Under the pieces are notes generated by a model that worked only from the letters and a program-made list of their open reading frames with translations, ran no database searches and had not been told where the DNA came from. Made by a program: the position numbers and the translations under genes. 64,000 nt of DNA from Paraphysomonas bandaiensis (Eukaryota > Chrysophyceae): assembly GCA_965644295.1 (NCBI GenBank), contig CBFFRP010000096.1, forward strand, positions 1-64,000, in the 5' to 3' direction. How positions within the stretch are numbered: the first letter of the stretch is position 1; every line of letters starts with the position of its first letter. Positions 35,737 to 48,777 of this stretch are shown here, one piece after another.

Positions 35737-37486
35737 TAATCGTAAAATATTCTTTTTTATGTATCACTTATCACAGTTCCATTGCAGAATGCATCTCTTG
35801 TGACAATGTATTGTTAAAGTTCCATAGTGTGTCAGTCAAGTCTTGAGTGATTACTTACATATTTCTAACGCAAAACAGAGTGAGTCTGATTTAACAAGTC
35901 GTAATACTATATTACGTATAGAGCCTTTCTATTTTCATTAAATAATGAGTATTCCTTGAAGGCCCAGCATAAAGCGTACCCGAATATGTGGATACGATTG
36001 GCAGTCACTTCTCTTCATATACACAATAGGAGTGAGCGAATAGTATATACCATTGACCTCTGAAGGTGATGTATAATTTATTAAAACCTTTACTTAACAT
36101 AATATAGTACAGAATGCTTCTACAGACATTAAGTATAATTGAACCTGTAATACTCTAAGATTAATATATATTATTGTATATCTAATGCTTTGTCAGATAT
36201 GACAGGATTATCTCATCTCTGGGGAAAATTAATGCTGACACCACCAACTTATACTCTCGGACTCAATTTAACATTACCAAGAAGAGAGTCATTGCTATAG
36301 AATTTCTACACTAACCCATAACACAATCCAATCACTAAGCTATTAGAGCTCATCGACAACTATTCTGATGCTATTAGATACTTAGCTATACATTCTGCAT
36401 TCACTGTTGATTCGAGATCATGTTGCTGGAGAACAACTGGACCTAATAAATTTTGAAGAGAGGTTAAAGATTTATGAACGGGAGAAGATTTCATACTCTC
36501 AGTAGTATTCAACAAAGTGGTGACGTGAATGTTATCTATTACAAACCATGTAATTAAGGTTAGATTCTTAGAATAACAGTAGTGAATGTCATATTATAAG
36601 CAATAGGTGTTTGAGTGTCAGAACTAATTTAGCATTGAAATTTAACAAAGTAGTGCTATCCTACTCTGATATCCAAAGCTGCTTGTGAATCACCGCAGGT
36701 GTAGCCATTTTCGCTCTATCACTCAAATCAAACGTAGTAGTGAGAAAGTAGAATGTCGATATACCTGACATCTGCTGACTTCACAATTTTTGAGTCCTTA
36801 AGGTGAACAGCCCGGATGCTTGACTTCAGCAGGCAGCTCAATACCCCGGATGCCCTTTTGGTGGGCTCAGTCATGGATGCGTGTTTTTTTTCGGCAGAGC
36901 TCAAAGTCTTCTACAACAGTGACACCTTGTACTGGCTATGAGTGGGCAGAACGTTTGCGTTCTCTCTCTATGTTTGCGGCTCACATTAGAATCCCAGATA
37001 ATGTACTTATCCCCCAGAACCCAGAACATCACGAATATCTGCGGTACTTATCCTCTAGAACACCACAAAAAGGTGCGAGTCCGACTCCATTGAGGACTAG
37101 TATAAAATAAAACATAAAGTACAATGTAAGGTCATTGCACTTTAGTTTCTTATCGATAATTATTAATACATTATACTTCTATGTCTTTTCGTATATTATA
37201 CATCACGTATAATGTACTGTCTTAACGGTTTCATGAGAGAATAACCCATGCTATATAAAACTGTCTTCGCACTATAAATCTAGAGTAGAATGCAAATGGT
37301 ATTCGTTATTCTGTCTTAATTGAGATATGATATAATATAATATACACACCTCACAATACAATTATGCTTTTTTATTTTCACATTATTGCACGAAACATAA
37401 GGACAAAAGGAGTTTTAAAATATTTTACTTATTTTAAATAAATCAGAGAACACTCCCACGACCACTAAAATGTCCTGCTGCTTAAA
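35737..37486. other. AT-rich intergenic region
   Basis: No gene is supported. The stretch 36575-37105 is an R1 repeat copy (separate entry). The remainder is AT-rich, downstream of two convergent gene ends. Confidence 0.6.
36575..37105 (+). repeat. Dispersed repeat R1, copy at 36.6 kb
   Basis: Shares ordered blocks with the R1 copies near 20.1, 44.2 and 62.9 kb: AGCAATAGG(T/C)GT, AAGCTGCTTGTG...TCACCGCA, GATGCTTGACTTCAGCAGGC, GGCTATGAGTGG, and TAGAACACCACAAAAAGGTG near the end. In one frame it reads GYEWAERLRSL...MFAAHIR...RTPQKGASPT, similar to translations of the other copies. Confidence 0.75.
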
Positions 37487-38257
37487 CTACGTGCTTTCAA
37501 CGAACACAACTGCAGGGGGCGGTCCATTGACTGGTGGGTTTCCCTTCAACTTCACATACTCCCGACATGCATATATACTATCTGCAGTAAAATGTTCTCC
37601 CGCCTCAGCTCGTTTCAATATCTCCTCCATTGACATCAATACGACATCATCAACCTCTTCCTGAACCGAGAGAATGATGAACACATGTACAGCATAACGA
37701 ATTACCTTCTGCATCTTGATTGGTCCATCATATTGACACTCCCATGCGTCCCCCCAACACTTTACCCTGTGAGACAATATACCATAAGTTAACCGCCATT
37801 AGATAAGAAAAGCATACCTACTATCTTCAAAATAAAAAGTGAATAGATGGTCCATTCTTACTCCTGTTATACCCATTTCCTCCTCGACTTCTCTGAGGTT
37901 CGTGACTTCGTAAGACTCCCCGGCAGCAACAACACCACCAGGAGTAGGATCAAAATACCCAGGACAGTAGTCTTTCAACATGCTTCGCTGCGTGAGAACA
38001 TCAGAGCGGTACAATGCATTGATTTAAAACCTTTTGAACATAAAAATAATTGTTAGAAGTTCGGATGAATCCATACGTCGCTCGATGAATGAGTTTATTC
38101 GCTCTGCAACAGAGGACGTTAACGGCGGGGTATTGTGAGCAGCAGAGTACAATGACCTCATGACGGATCGTGTGGTCGGAGAGAGCGTGTTGTTGTCTTC
38201 ATCCACGATCTCAATTAATTCTTGAGCAGATTTTGTGATGTATTCCTCGTTTTGCAT
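37487..38257 (-). CDS. Nudix hydrolase
   Basis: Four exons: 38257-38157, 38103-38031, 37987-37818 and 37766-37487; 207 aa, introns 43-53 bp. Splicing reconstructs the start of a classic Nudix protein (ELIEIVDEDNN...TRSVMRANKLIHRATYGFI, then YFYVQKRSMLKDYCPGYFD). A perfect Nudix box follows: GGVVAAGESYEVTNLREVEE plus EMGI, fitting G-x5-E-x7-REUxEExGU. Such enzymes hydrolyse nucleoside diphosphates linked to another group; the CPGYFDPTPGG layout resembles the isopentenyl-diphosphate-isomerase-like/YfcD subgroup. I chose the ATG at 38257 because it sits just before the conserved domain. An upstream in-frame ATG at 38359 would add 34 residues but would overlap a candidate promoter motif at 38341. 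Confidence 0.88.
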
Positions 38258-38340
38258 GATCTGTGCGATATTTCTCAGGAGTATCTTTAGATGGGCAGTA
38301 GCTTTAGATGGGCTGCAATCATATGAGAGTGTTGACACGG

Positions 38341-38365
38341 CACACAGCAGCACATACATGTATAG
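38341..38365. promoter_or_regulatory. Candidate shared 5' motif
   Basis: CACACAGCAG followed by ACATACATGTAT, very like 5251-5278. It lies between the divergent Nudix and LRR starts. ACACTGCTGC just after it (38368-38377) adds an inverted partial copy. Confidence 0.28.
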
Positions 38366-38696
38366 AACACTGCTGCTTATGGGGATAATGCCGTTTTTTT
38401 ACGATCTCTGCTCTGTATGTCCCTCTAAAACCTGGTATTTTAATAAAAATATAGGTTTTTCAATTCGCATTTGTTGGGAATCTCCAACACTGGCAGTTTC
38501 TCTATGGTGCACTGAGCTGAGCCACTGCGACTGTTAATGTCAGCATATAGAAACACCTGCTCCATACTCTTCACTGCTTTGCTCTCATATCACTGAAAGA
38601 GGAGCATTCATATCTCATTATCATATCGTGTGAAGCCCGTATACACTATAGCAGCCCTGTGTCATCATGATATGAGTGACAGTCGTTAGTATCGTC

Positions 38697-41600
38697 ATGC
38701 GGGAACTTACAGAAGAGTTGTTGCTTAAAGCTGGAAAACTCCCTCCCAGCGAAGTAGTGGTCATTGTTTTGGAGGTAGAGCACACTGCTTGTGCATGTGG
38801 AGTGTTTAACTCTCTATTCGTATGCACGCAGCGTCTAAATTTAGGGAAGTACGGCGGAGTTTTAGCGCCCAAAGCTGAAATTTTGGCATGCTCGCATAAT
38901 GTGTTCCAAACGCTTCACGGTGTTTTCGACCAATTCCCGTCAGTGTGGTGGCTGGATATGTCATTCAATAAGGTTCGACACAGTTAATTATGTGCAATAA
39001 AAGATTAATTATGAACAGTTGACTTCTGGCTTTAAGCCGCCATGTCCATATTCGTTAGGCCTCTTGGACATCAGGTATTATTTTCTTTGTGTATCTACAA
39101 ATCACATTTTTTGTAGGGGAAATGGCATGACATTAGAGACCTTAAAAAGTTTGTCCAACACACTCATTCTGAGACTACGGGTGGATGTGGACAGTAGCGA
39201 GCATCTCCCAGTGAGCCGCAAAAGGGGTTTTACTCGGGGATGCGTACTTCGATCATTACAGGTTTGGGTACTTAATGACGACTTCGTCACGAGCGAAGAG
39301 CTTGCCGAAGCATCTAAATTACGGGACATGAATGAGGAGCGTGATACATCTGGAACCATAACCGATGGTGAATGGTTTTGTTCTCGAGTCCCTAACGAGC
39401 GCGAAAAGGATATGATGGGAGTGCTTAACAGGGTACTACCCTGTCGACCGTGCTTCTCAAATCCCTACAGGCTTGACGTAGTTGTGGATGATTACCTGCA
39501 GCAGGCCTTCCTCTTTAACGGGTCAGAGGCTGTGGCAGCAGCGTCTATACGCAAGCTACCGACATTTGTTCCTGAAGTCCTTTGTCGATTGCCGCATGGA
39601 GTGAGAATCGATCTTTCGGTGCTCCTGACTGCCCACATTCTCTTCGACACACCAGACGCGCTGTTCACTGAGACTATGGAAATACTGCTTGCGCGATACT
39701 TGGCCCTGCCAGACATACACGACCTGCTAGCATTGCCTAACTTCGTCAAAACTGGGGTCGTGAGCCTCCTCCGTCGAGTATGTCGGCGTGAATTAGAGGA
39801 ACTCAAAGTCGTGGGATTCACTTCAGAAAAACCACCAGTCCCTGTAAAGGAGGATGTGCCTGTTGCAGATGCAGTATCCTTGCTTCGAGGGGAGTGCAGC
39901 GCAGAGAACTGTAGACGCGTTCTACCATCATTGGACAGCGATGGATTTCGGTTTTTGAAAGCACTACGCCGCTACCTGTCCCAGGGTATATCCGAAAATT
40001 TGCTTCGTGCTTCTTCTGACGAGTCGGAGGTTTTGTATTCGGAGATGGAGATGGATCTGCTCTTTCACCTTCCTGATTTTCCCACGAAAGCGTCATGCCC
40101 AGCCGCATCATCAGCTGCTTATCGCGAATGGGTTTCACTAGCAGCTCGACACACCGTTATTCTCATGACGCGTGCACCAGGCTGTCCTCCTTTAACTCTA
40201 CCGCAGTGTTCACGCGCCCACACAGCGGTCTACAAGCTCATGCAGCCACTGCTTAAGGCATCTGGTATGACCTATGAAGATTTGGAGATATCCACATCGG
40301 GTCCAGGGTTGGATGGAAGGACTGTGGTACCTAGTGGTGTCTTGGGGTTCGGCTGCGGTGTGCCTGATGGAAATCCTAAGCAGCTTATATGGAACAATTC
40401 GGAGCTCTCTCGCGGTTACAGCAGACCGTGGTGTGAAAAGAATTCTGCTAAGCATCTAGAAGAAGGCCAGGTATGATTTGAAGTGCAGGATCTTATTCGC
40501 TATCGTGCCCTGACTAGATGACTGAATCAGGAACTTGAATTGCGAGGAGGTGCACTCCCTCCTCTTGATAAGACGAGGAGTATTGATGATGACGATGTTA
40601 CCAGCATTAGTTCGCTTGGTTCCGATGTTGTTAACCCAGAAAATCAGCAGACGGGGGCACTTCCTTCAAAGAATGTCTTAAGGGCAAGTGTTAGAAGCAA
40701 GGGTAGTATGTCTGCGTCAGATATAGGTGCGTGTGGCGTGATGACAGGGAGTACAATTATTTTACCGCAGGTTCTGGTGTAATGTACGTCAACTCTGGTC
40801 AAGACGACAGTGGAGAAATGGAGAGAAATATTTCCCCTGGTACGAATCGTGACGTTCTTGCAATTTAAACTGACAATTTGTAGACATGGCCCACAGCATT
40901 ACTGATATTGACCACTTGGCAGAAGTCCGTCCGTGGGGATCACAGCACTGGATGCATTACCAGGTAGGTCGGAGTGTAACAGCTTGTGGAAACTGACAGA
41001 ATTTCCATAGCGGTACCTGTCGCCGTCGTCACCAAGTACCATTCAAAAGGAACCTCGAAGAGTATCAGGTTTCAGTTCAGATTCAAGAATCGAAGCCACT
41101 TTCATCCTGGCTCCTGAGGATAAAATTTCCTTGGTTAAAAGGTTGAAAATAGTATAGTATGTTCTTAACATTATAATTTGCACTAAGGCTGGGAATGAAC
41201 TCTATTAGTAGCTGGAACTCGATTGCAAGGGCCCCTGTATTTATTCATCCTCAGTAAGTTCTCTTTTTTATGAGAAAGAATCTTATTTCACTTATTCATG
41301 GTAGTTCACTTATTCCTGTTTCCACAACGACACCTCCAAGCGACACCGCTGTAAACGATGACAGCGTTTGCGATCTGAAAAGAGCAGTGTCTGTACCACT
41401 CGCAGTTCTCAGTCGACAGTCCAGCTTAGCGAGTGAAATTGGTCGCAGCAACAGCAGCGTTTCTGGTTTGGGCCTTTTTTCTAGAACGAATAGTTTACTG
41501 CCAAGCAAAAGTTTTGATAGATCGGAGAGTTTACCTCTGAAAGAAGACATGATGACACCTCTCGAGCGCCGAATGATGCGGTTTGTGATATCATAACTGT

Positions 41601-43774
41601 GTTTTGACTCTGTTTTAGTTCGTTTCATAGTCGAAATGCGAAGGCAATAGAACAGCACAAAATTGAAACCGAGAAGTGGTTAGAAGCCTTTAACGGCGAT
41701 TTGATTCAATCTTTTGACGTCGATGACACTACAGACAGCTTTCTAAATATGACAGATATTTTGTCCAAGATAGGAGATGCGGAGCACAGGTGAATTCTAT
41801 TCGCGTTATTCTATTTTCAGAGCAGTTTAATTGTTGAATAGACTGAGGCTGAGTTCAATGGGTATATCTACGGATGACGAATCGGTGAATGACTTCACTG
41901 CAACGAAATTAGGTCAGTATATTGCGATGAAGTGAAAGTATTTAACATCGCAATATTAGCTGAAATCGCTGAAAATGTATCTGTGGAATCATCACATGCT
42001 TCCGAAGCATCTAACTCAGCGAAAATTAGACGAAAAAGCGATGTCCAAGGTAAAGAAGATCTTCTAAAAGCAATGGGAACTATTAGAAACGTAAAGTTAT
42101 TATCTGACACTAACAAAAAGCGGGCAATTATGCTGAAAAAGCAAGAAAAGCGCGATCGAATGAAGCAATCAATGAAATTTATGGGGCTATGCAGTACTCC
42201 AGAGTATTCTCCCAAAGGTATGTCGAATTGAACTTTTCATGTAAAGGGAGTAACACTTGTTTAGCTCCCAAAGTGCAGAGTGCATCCAATTTTTCGTGGT
42301 CGTCGTTTGTTAGGCGAGACGATAGGTCTGATAATAAATCGGAAGCGAGCATTAAAAATTCGGATGTTGCATCAGACTTCTTTTTGACTGAAACGAATAG
42401 TGAGTTATCGTCATTTGGAGGTAGTATTCCTGGACATACAGCTGCAGTCTCGTCTCCCCCTAGAAATAGCAAGGCTCCCAGAAACACTGCCAATCAACCT
42501 GGCGGTATTGTAATAGAGACTAGTGGAGGATATGACGCCACACGTCCGATTGCCGAGCAGCTGCGCGAAGCTATCAGATACACCGAGGTGTACACTCTCA
42601 GGTCAGTTCATGTGGTGGACGCAGTGTTGCATATCTTGCTAATCTGTTTTTTGCAGTAATGATATCGAGTGGGGTGGACTGGGACCATCTGGTAAAATGG
42701 GATTAAATTGGTAAATATAAATTCATGAAATCAATACGCAGTAGTTATGACTGTAACTTCAGGTACCCAAAGTATCCTAAGGTAATGTATACTCTGGACC
42801 CCATGACTCCGATGAATATTGCCAGAGAGAAGGGGACAATAGCTAAAACGGAAAAAACTACAGAGGTGGAGTCGAAGTTGCTGCATGAATCATTGCAGAT
42901 GGAAACAGAAGAAAATAGAGGTGTAGACTCGAAACATGCCCCTCGAATGCCTTGTTTTCGTGTGAAGCCCACTGCCAAGAAGACTGCAATCAAACCCATT
43001 GATTTCGTCAATACGAGACTGAAACATGTTGAACCAGTCCAGCTGGAAGCTATACCTCAAGTTTGCGTTGAGGGTGAATATTTTTCAAGGTGTGTACCTG
43101 ATGTTGCCAGTTTTGAGGGCCCTTCATCCCCGAACACTAATGTGGACAACGCCTCCATCGTTTCCTCTGCGATCGTAAAGTTGAACGATCTTGGCACTCC
43201 TGTTACGGATGCTCTATCAGCAGCAGAAGATATTGATTTGGATAGTATTGATAGTAATCGTGTCAAGGGCCCGGTACCAGGGTATAACCAGGAGGTAAAC
43301 GATTCGTCATTCTAATTGTGTACTTTGACCTCTATTCTCCTGTTTCACACAACAGAGACTAAGCACTCCTGATTTAGTGACAACTCCAGTACGTGCTAGA
43401 ACCCCATCTACAGGGGCTCCAAGATCAAGGGATGGAAGGTCGTATAATTACAGTGGTAGCGTAGGTCGACCTGGGCAGTCATCCGTAACTGTCCCAAGTT
43501 TCCGGGTCGCTGCCGACGGACTGCCCCCTCTCTTCAACACCAGGTGAGAACCTCACACCGTGGGATATATAGGTTTTATTCGTTTTACAGGTGTAGCGCA
43601 CAAGCTAATTCCTTGGTTGTTCAAGTTGATAGACACCGCGTCTCTACTGGTGGGCTAAAGAAGCAGCCTATATCTGTGATGAAGCCTGCATCTCATACAT
43701 TAAAGCTCAGTAAATCGTTCAAGCAACCGATTCCTCGATTGTATAGAAATATCGGTTCCGTAAATGATGATTAA
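38697..43774 (+). CDS. LRR protein with long disordered tail
   Basis: Seventeen exons with GT-AG introns of 38-61 bp; 1432 aa. Exons: 38697-38972, 39019-39074, 39117-40470, 40531-40726, 40771-40839, 40884-40963, 41011-41141, 41188-41253, 41305-41580, 41619-41789, 41842-41912, 41960-42217, 42265-42601, 42657-42710, 42763-43294, 43356-43543 and 43591-43774. The first 160 residues hold degenerate leucine-rich repeats (QRLNLGKYGG, AEILACSHNVF, VWWLDMSFNK, LGLLDIRGNGM) closed by SLQVWVLNDDFVTSEE, an LRR-cap-like segment. Residues about 200-480 are helical. The last two thirds are Ser/Asp/Asn-rich and likely disordered, with a conserved-looking island GGLGPSGKMGLNWYPKYPK around residue 1130. I do not recognise the family; a scaffold or cilium/cytoskeleton role is only a guess. 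Frame is preserved across all 16 introns. Confidence 0.75.
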
Positions 43775-46159
43775 ATGTCTCGGTGAAGTCACTTCGTTGC
43801 ACTTTCAATGTACAGACTTGTGTGTCTTTGTTCTCGTTTGCTACTTCAAGATTGTAAAATACTTCGAAGTACATTTATGTTCATTCAAAAACTTAGTTTT
43901 AGAATTGTAATAGTTATTATAGAATCTCCTATCTTCTACGGGTGTCGCTCATAATTAACAGGAAAGCACCTGCATTTTTTCTCTGTTACGCGATTGTCTC
44001 CAGAATGAATTCAATTGTGGGTTACGTTATTAACTACAACTCATAAGTGTATAAAAAAAATAATGAGAAAGTGTGTCGCTATGCAAGGTGTATGATACGT
44101 ATCCTTAATGGCTTCACGTCTGAGATTACTTCATGTAGTCAAGACTAATGGTGTTATTGTAAACATTTAAACCTTCAAAAAGTCGCTAACTTTACAAATT
44201 ACACAGTAGTGAATGTCTGCTTATTAGCAATAGGCGTGTAAGAGTCACAACTAATGTAGTAAACCAATTTCACTATCTAGTGCTTAACTCTGATATCCTA
44301 CTATTTAGGGCTACGAAATGTCCTACTTCAGTAGGCAGCCCAATACCCTGGATGCCATTGAGGCGGCCCGTTCCCGGATGCTTGACTTCAGCAGGCAGCT
44401 CAATACTCCAGATGCCCATTCTCGGATGCCTGTTCCTCAACAAAGTCGGATCGCACCTTTTCGTTGTGTTCTGGGGGATAAGTACCGGAGAGATTCTCTC
44501 TGGGAAACTAACGTGAGCCGCAAACATAGTCAGCAGATATTCTTCTTCCCACTCATAGCCGAATGCTTGTGTGGTACAAGGGACATCAATAAGTGTCACT
44601 TGTGTAGACGTCTTTGGGCCCTGACAAATAAACAGATATCCGGGAATGAGCCCACCTGAAGGGTAACCGGGGTATTGGGCTGCCGCTGAAGTCACGCATA
44701 CGGGATGTTCACCTTAAGAACTCAGAGCGGAAGTGGTCGCATCTTGGTGCTTGCGGCGACGCACAAGCAGCTTCCGTAGCGTTAAATAGTAAATAGTACG
44801 ATAAAGAAGATTAGTTACAAGTAGAGGTCTAACTAGGTTGACTAGCATTCATCTAGCTACTAAGTTGGTGCAGGTTTTTAACGCCTACTGCTAATAATAA
44901 GACTTTCAATATTGGATGCCTGTTTCTTCATCAGACCCAAAGACGTTTACGAAATTGACACTTATTAGTCTCCTGTGTACCACACAAGCATTTGGCTATG
45001 AGTGGACAGAACAATATATGCTGACTATATATGCGGCTCACTTTAGTTTCCGTAGAGATATCTCCTGGGGGTATTTATCCTTCAGAACACCACAAAAAGT
45101 GCGAGTCCGACTTTGTTGAGGGCGTTGATAACAAATACCATCCAGACAGTTATTAAAAATCCGGTGGTAAATAAGTAATGTAAACACCTAACTTCATTTT
45201 GGTATAGCAGAATGCGTTTGATACTCATCCAACAGATAGATGTTGTGCATATAGATAATACACACAGCTGTAGCAAAACAATTTAAGAACAAACTAGTGC
45301 TTAACTCTGATATCCTACTGTTTTACGCGGCGAAAACTGTTTGTGTGTCACCGCAAGCACCAAAGTGTAACCACTTTTGCTCTATCGTTCAAAGCTAACG
45401 CAGTGAGCAAGCGGAATGTCGATATACCTGACTTCAGGGTTTCGTACGTAAAGACGCCGCTTCTTGGATTGATGTTGGCAAGACGACATCAAGGTAGTCA
45501 AGTGACGACTCTTGAAGTGGCTTGTAGTTAAAATAAGTGTGAATCAAATTTCAGAGTGTAGAACGTGGGTATGAAACATAGTCCAACAAAAGGCACAATG
45601 CAATAGCTATCCAACAGTCTGGAATGGAATGGTTTGACTGTACGGAGCTCAAACTCAGACCAACTCAACTCATACACACAAGACTGTCCCTCTAGAGGAC
45701 CCTCATGGCTGAAGAAGAAGATTTCCATACGTTATCACACACTGTTCCAGGCGACAATGATGCTGACGTTTGTCACTGAGAGTGAGTGATGCACATCTAC
45801 AACAGATCCAAACATACGTGTGGATAAGGAGAGCAAACTCTCCTCCTTAGACTGATTTCAACATATGAAATTCACAGAACTGAGAAAACAGAACAAGAAA
45901 ATACCGATTTCTTCGATTTGGTCCATTTTTTTATTGTATTTTGGAGGAAAAAAGGCTGAAAATGATAAATATGGCGGCTTTTAAAAAAAAACTCGCTCTG
46001 TGATCGCGTCCAGTCAGATGAGAGGGGCGGTATGCCAGGTACATGTTTGTACAGGCCAACGCACAGTGCTGTGAGTGAGGTGTGGATACCAGTGACAGCA
46101 CAGAGCAATAGCAGTACAGTACATGGACAACAACACATCACGAGTAATGTAAATAGTGG
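43775..46159. other. Intergenic region dominated by R1 repeats
   Basis: The part from 44200 to 45460 is R1 repeat (separate entry). The parts 43775-44199 and 45461-46159 contain nothing I can assign, except GCAGTACAGTACATGG (46111-46126) just upstream of the next gene. Confidence 0.55.
44200..45460. repeat. Dispersed repeat R1, inverted double copy
   Basis: Contains two R1 segments in opposite orientation. 44447-44650 (CTCAACAAAGTCGGA...GGGGGATAAGTACCGG...ACAAATAAACAGATATCCGG) is the diverged reverse complement of 44915-45120 (GACCCAAAGACGTTTACG...CAGAACACCACAAAAAGTGC...TTTGTTGAGG). Flanking blocks AGCAATAGGCGTGTAAGAGTC and GTGCTTAACTCTGATATCC recur at 62.9 kb. In one frame both arms encode CTTQAFGYEW...(M)xAAHxSF, so the family may descend from a coding element. 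Confidence 0.8.
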
Positions 46160-47248
46160 ATGTCAATGGAGCCTTTAACTGTTGTTCCTGCTCTCACTAG
46201 CGTTAAACCCGATGTAAAACAACAGCTACGGGGCGACCACACTGACCAGTTCATGTGCTGCGTAGAGGACCAGCACTGCAGAGAGAGCATGAAGAAAGGA
46301 GAAGTTCCCTCGTCTAAAGATATACTTTTCATCGATGGGGTTCTCAGCTCACAAGAATGCAGTCGATTTTGTGATGCGTTAGACAAATGTGAGAGCTTAA
46401 GCTTCTGGAGCAGCTCAGGACGGGAGAACGGCAACGCTAAATATTTCCGTGATGCAGATACAGTTGAAGTGGAGCAAGTGGCTCTAGCTACTGCGTTGTG
46501 GAACCGGATGAGTTGCCTCGTAGATGACAGTCCAATACACATTCCGGAGGAATATGACGGGGACAGTATGTGGGAGAGAGAGCTCCCTGGTAAATGGTAC
46601 CCGTGCGGACTTAATCAAAACTTCTTATTTGCTAAGTATCCGGCGGGTGGTCATTTTGCTCCTCATACGGATGGAAGAGAAATACACTGTAAGTCTCCTA
46701 GGACGTACCTTGTTTTACAGAATGAATGACGACTATGTTCATGTTATCAGCTTTCAACCGGAGGTCGTTTTACTCTGTCATAATTTTTCTTAATACAATT
46801 CCTGTTGAGGGCGGAGGAGGAACCCGGTAGGTGTATTGATCAGCATGAGTCTAAACAATACTGATTATCCCCCAGCTTTTACGCAGACGCTGCTCTTAAT
46901 CGTCTGCAGCAGAGTGAGAGTGGACAGTGGACCTGCAGTGATTCCGATAGAGACGACCTCGTTCTTGGAGAGGTAGCAGCGGTATCTGGAAGAATGCTTA
47001 TATTTGATCAGCGTCTCGTGCACGAAGGCATGTGCTGTATCCCTCCGCACTGTAAGTACATAATTCGCTCAGACGTAATGTTCGAGAGACTACCCGCTGT
47101 TTGTGATTCGGAAGACGAGCAGCGGGCGTACAGCATGTTTAAGGAGGCGGAGGCACTTGCCGAGGCAGGAGAAATCGATGAATCTATTTTATTGTTTAAA
47201 AAGGCCTGTAAAATAAGTCCTGATCTATCAGCGATGATGGGTCATTAA
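46160..47248 (+). CDS. 2OG-Fe(II) oxygenase with C-terminal TPR
   Basis: Three exons: 46160-46688, 46751-46826 and 46876-47248; 325 aa. Splicing joins FAPHTDGREIH to SFNRRSFYSVIIFLN, and then GGGGTR to FYAD, giving the standard order for this oxygenase type. Fe(II) ligands are H169 and D171 (PHTDG) and H251 (RLVHEG); R266 in KYIIRSDVMF is the likely 2-oxoglutarate-binding basic residue. The last 45 residues (AYSMFKEAEALAEAGEIDES, then ILLFKKACKISPDLS) look like one TPR helix pair, an unusual tail that may bind a partner or substrate. The N-terminus has no signal peptide. Substrate unknown. Confidence 0.85.
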
Positions 47249-48777
47249 TGATTTTTAATAATATGGAGCAGTCAATTTCATAAAAGTTGTTGTCTAGCTG
47301 CTATTATGTATAGCAATTACAATTACTAAATATATTACTCTATATTTCGTTATCTCATAACCAAAGAGCTCAATTTTAGTCGGCGTACCTGGGGATTCGA
47401 TTACGCAATGGTTAATCCAGAGATACATAGTGACAATTCAGATATAAGAAACGAAAAGTTGGTTTACCATATAGTACAGATGTACAGGTACACTTAATAT
47501 AAGCTCTACTACATGAAAGCTGATCGACACGTGTGGCCGGATGGATGCATATTCAATTAATTTTGAGTGAATGTGGTGATGATGACATCACCGATTACGG
47601 CTCGCTTAGAGGATGAGCGTGAGGAAAATTTTGATTAACTAAGCGCTAGGTAGTAGGTAGTCTTTGCTTGCCATCGTAGTGGGTTCCGTTATCTTGTGAG
47701 CTGAATAGCGTGTATTAAATATAAAATATACTCGTATTTAATTGCTGCTTAATGATCCTGATATATTGTAATGTTGCTTTTGGGCGGGTTGAAGAGTATT
47801 TCAATATTATCGATGGGGCGCAATGTACCAATAGAATTGCAGTATATTGTTCCTAAGCTCTGACATTTCCTGGAGACATGGATACAGTTGTTGTCGATGG
47901 TACTGCAATGAGGGAATTTTTGCTGCTTCACACAATAGTTGTCATCAATCGTTTTGGCTTTCCAGTGGTACTTCGGTTACATTTACTACATGTGGGACTC
48001 ATATTTATTCATGGAAAATTCTACTCTTTAACTGGTGGTCTTGCTGCCACTCCATTTTCTCCCTTCCTTGTAAGGAATATCTCGAAAACTCTCACCCTTT
48101 ACTCAATGCTTCCCTCCTTGAATGGCCGAACAATAGATTGTTAAGGTTTGTGTTAGTAATGTACTACTGGTAAATAAGCACAACAAATACTACACAAAAT
48201 GTTAATAAAACTGTATATCAAACTTTATTGTATCATGCTTTCGGCTTTTGTCAATTGCATCTATACAAGATACTTCGTGACGCATACATAGCATAATAAT
48301 TATAGTTGGCTGAACTAGATTTACTCATCAAGGGTTTTGTATAATATGTGCAGAACTTACTCACAAGTTAGTGCTATTCACTGGATATTTAATTTTTATT
48401 TAACTGAAAGCTGTGTCTGTTCATGTGGACAGCTTATGTGATAAACAATAAACATTAACGATCATGTTAACATGTATTTATTAATTAATCTGGGTATTCA
48501 GTATTAACTAGACTTATATGTACTAATTTGAATACTCTATACTATCGCCAATAGTAGAATACATATAAAACACAAGCAGAACTCACTATATGAGTAATGA
48601 AACTGGGATAATATAGATATAATTCACAATGACTACATCGTACAAGACAATACAATACTGCACACAGCAGAGACAGACATACCGAGTTATTTTAACTCAA
48701 TAGATCGTCAGTATAAATAGCCCTCTGGAGAGTTTTAATTCAACTATGAAGTGGTGATGAAATATACTATGAACATA
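47249..48777. other. Intergenic region with R2 repeat
   Basis: R2 copy at 47352-47500 (separate entry). The rest is AT-rich. A weak coding-like stretch at 47540-47620 and 47870-48010 could be a decayed transposon but is not supported. No gene is called. Confidence 0.5.
47352..47500 (+). repeat. Dispersed repeat R2, copy 2
   Basis: Diverged direct copy of 10641-10775, with a short insertion between the AATCCAGAGATACATAGTG block and the terminal GTACAGGTAC block. Confidence 0.8.

Noticed and set aside
36820-37110. 96-aa ORF as a gene
   Set aside because: Same R1 repeat; not an independent gene.
44273-44695. 140-aa ORF as a gene
   Set aside because: It is part of the R1 repeat; similar frames occur in other diverged copies with disruptions.
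47540-48150. Possible piggyBac-like remnants (acidic DDDITDYGSL stretch; Cys pair on the minus strand)
   Set aside because: The similarity is only impressionistic, strands disagree and there are no inverted ends or TTAA duplication.
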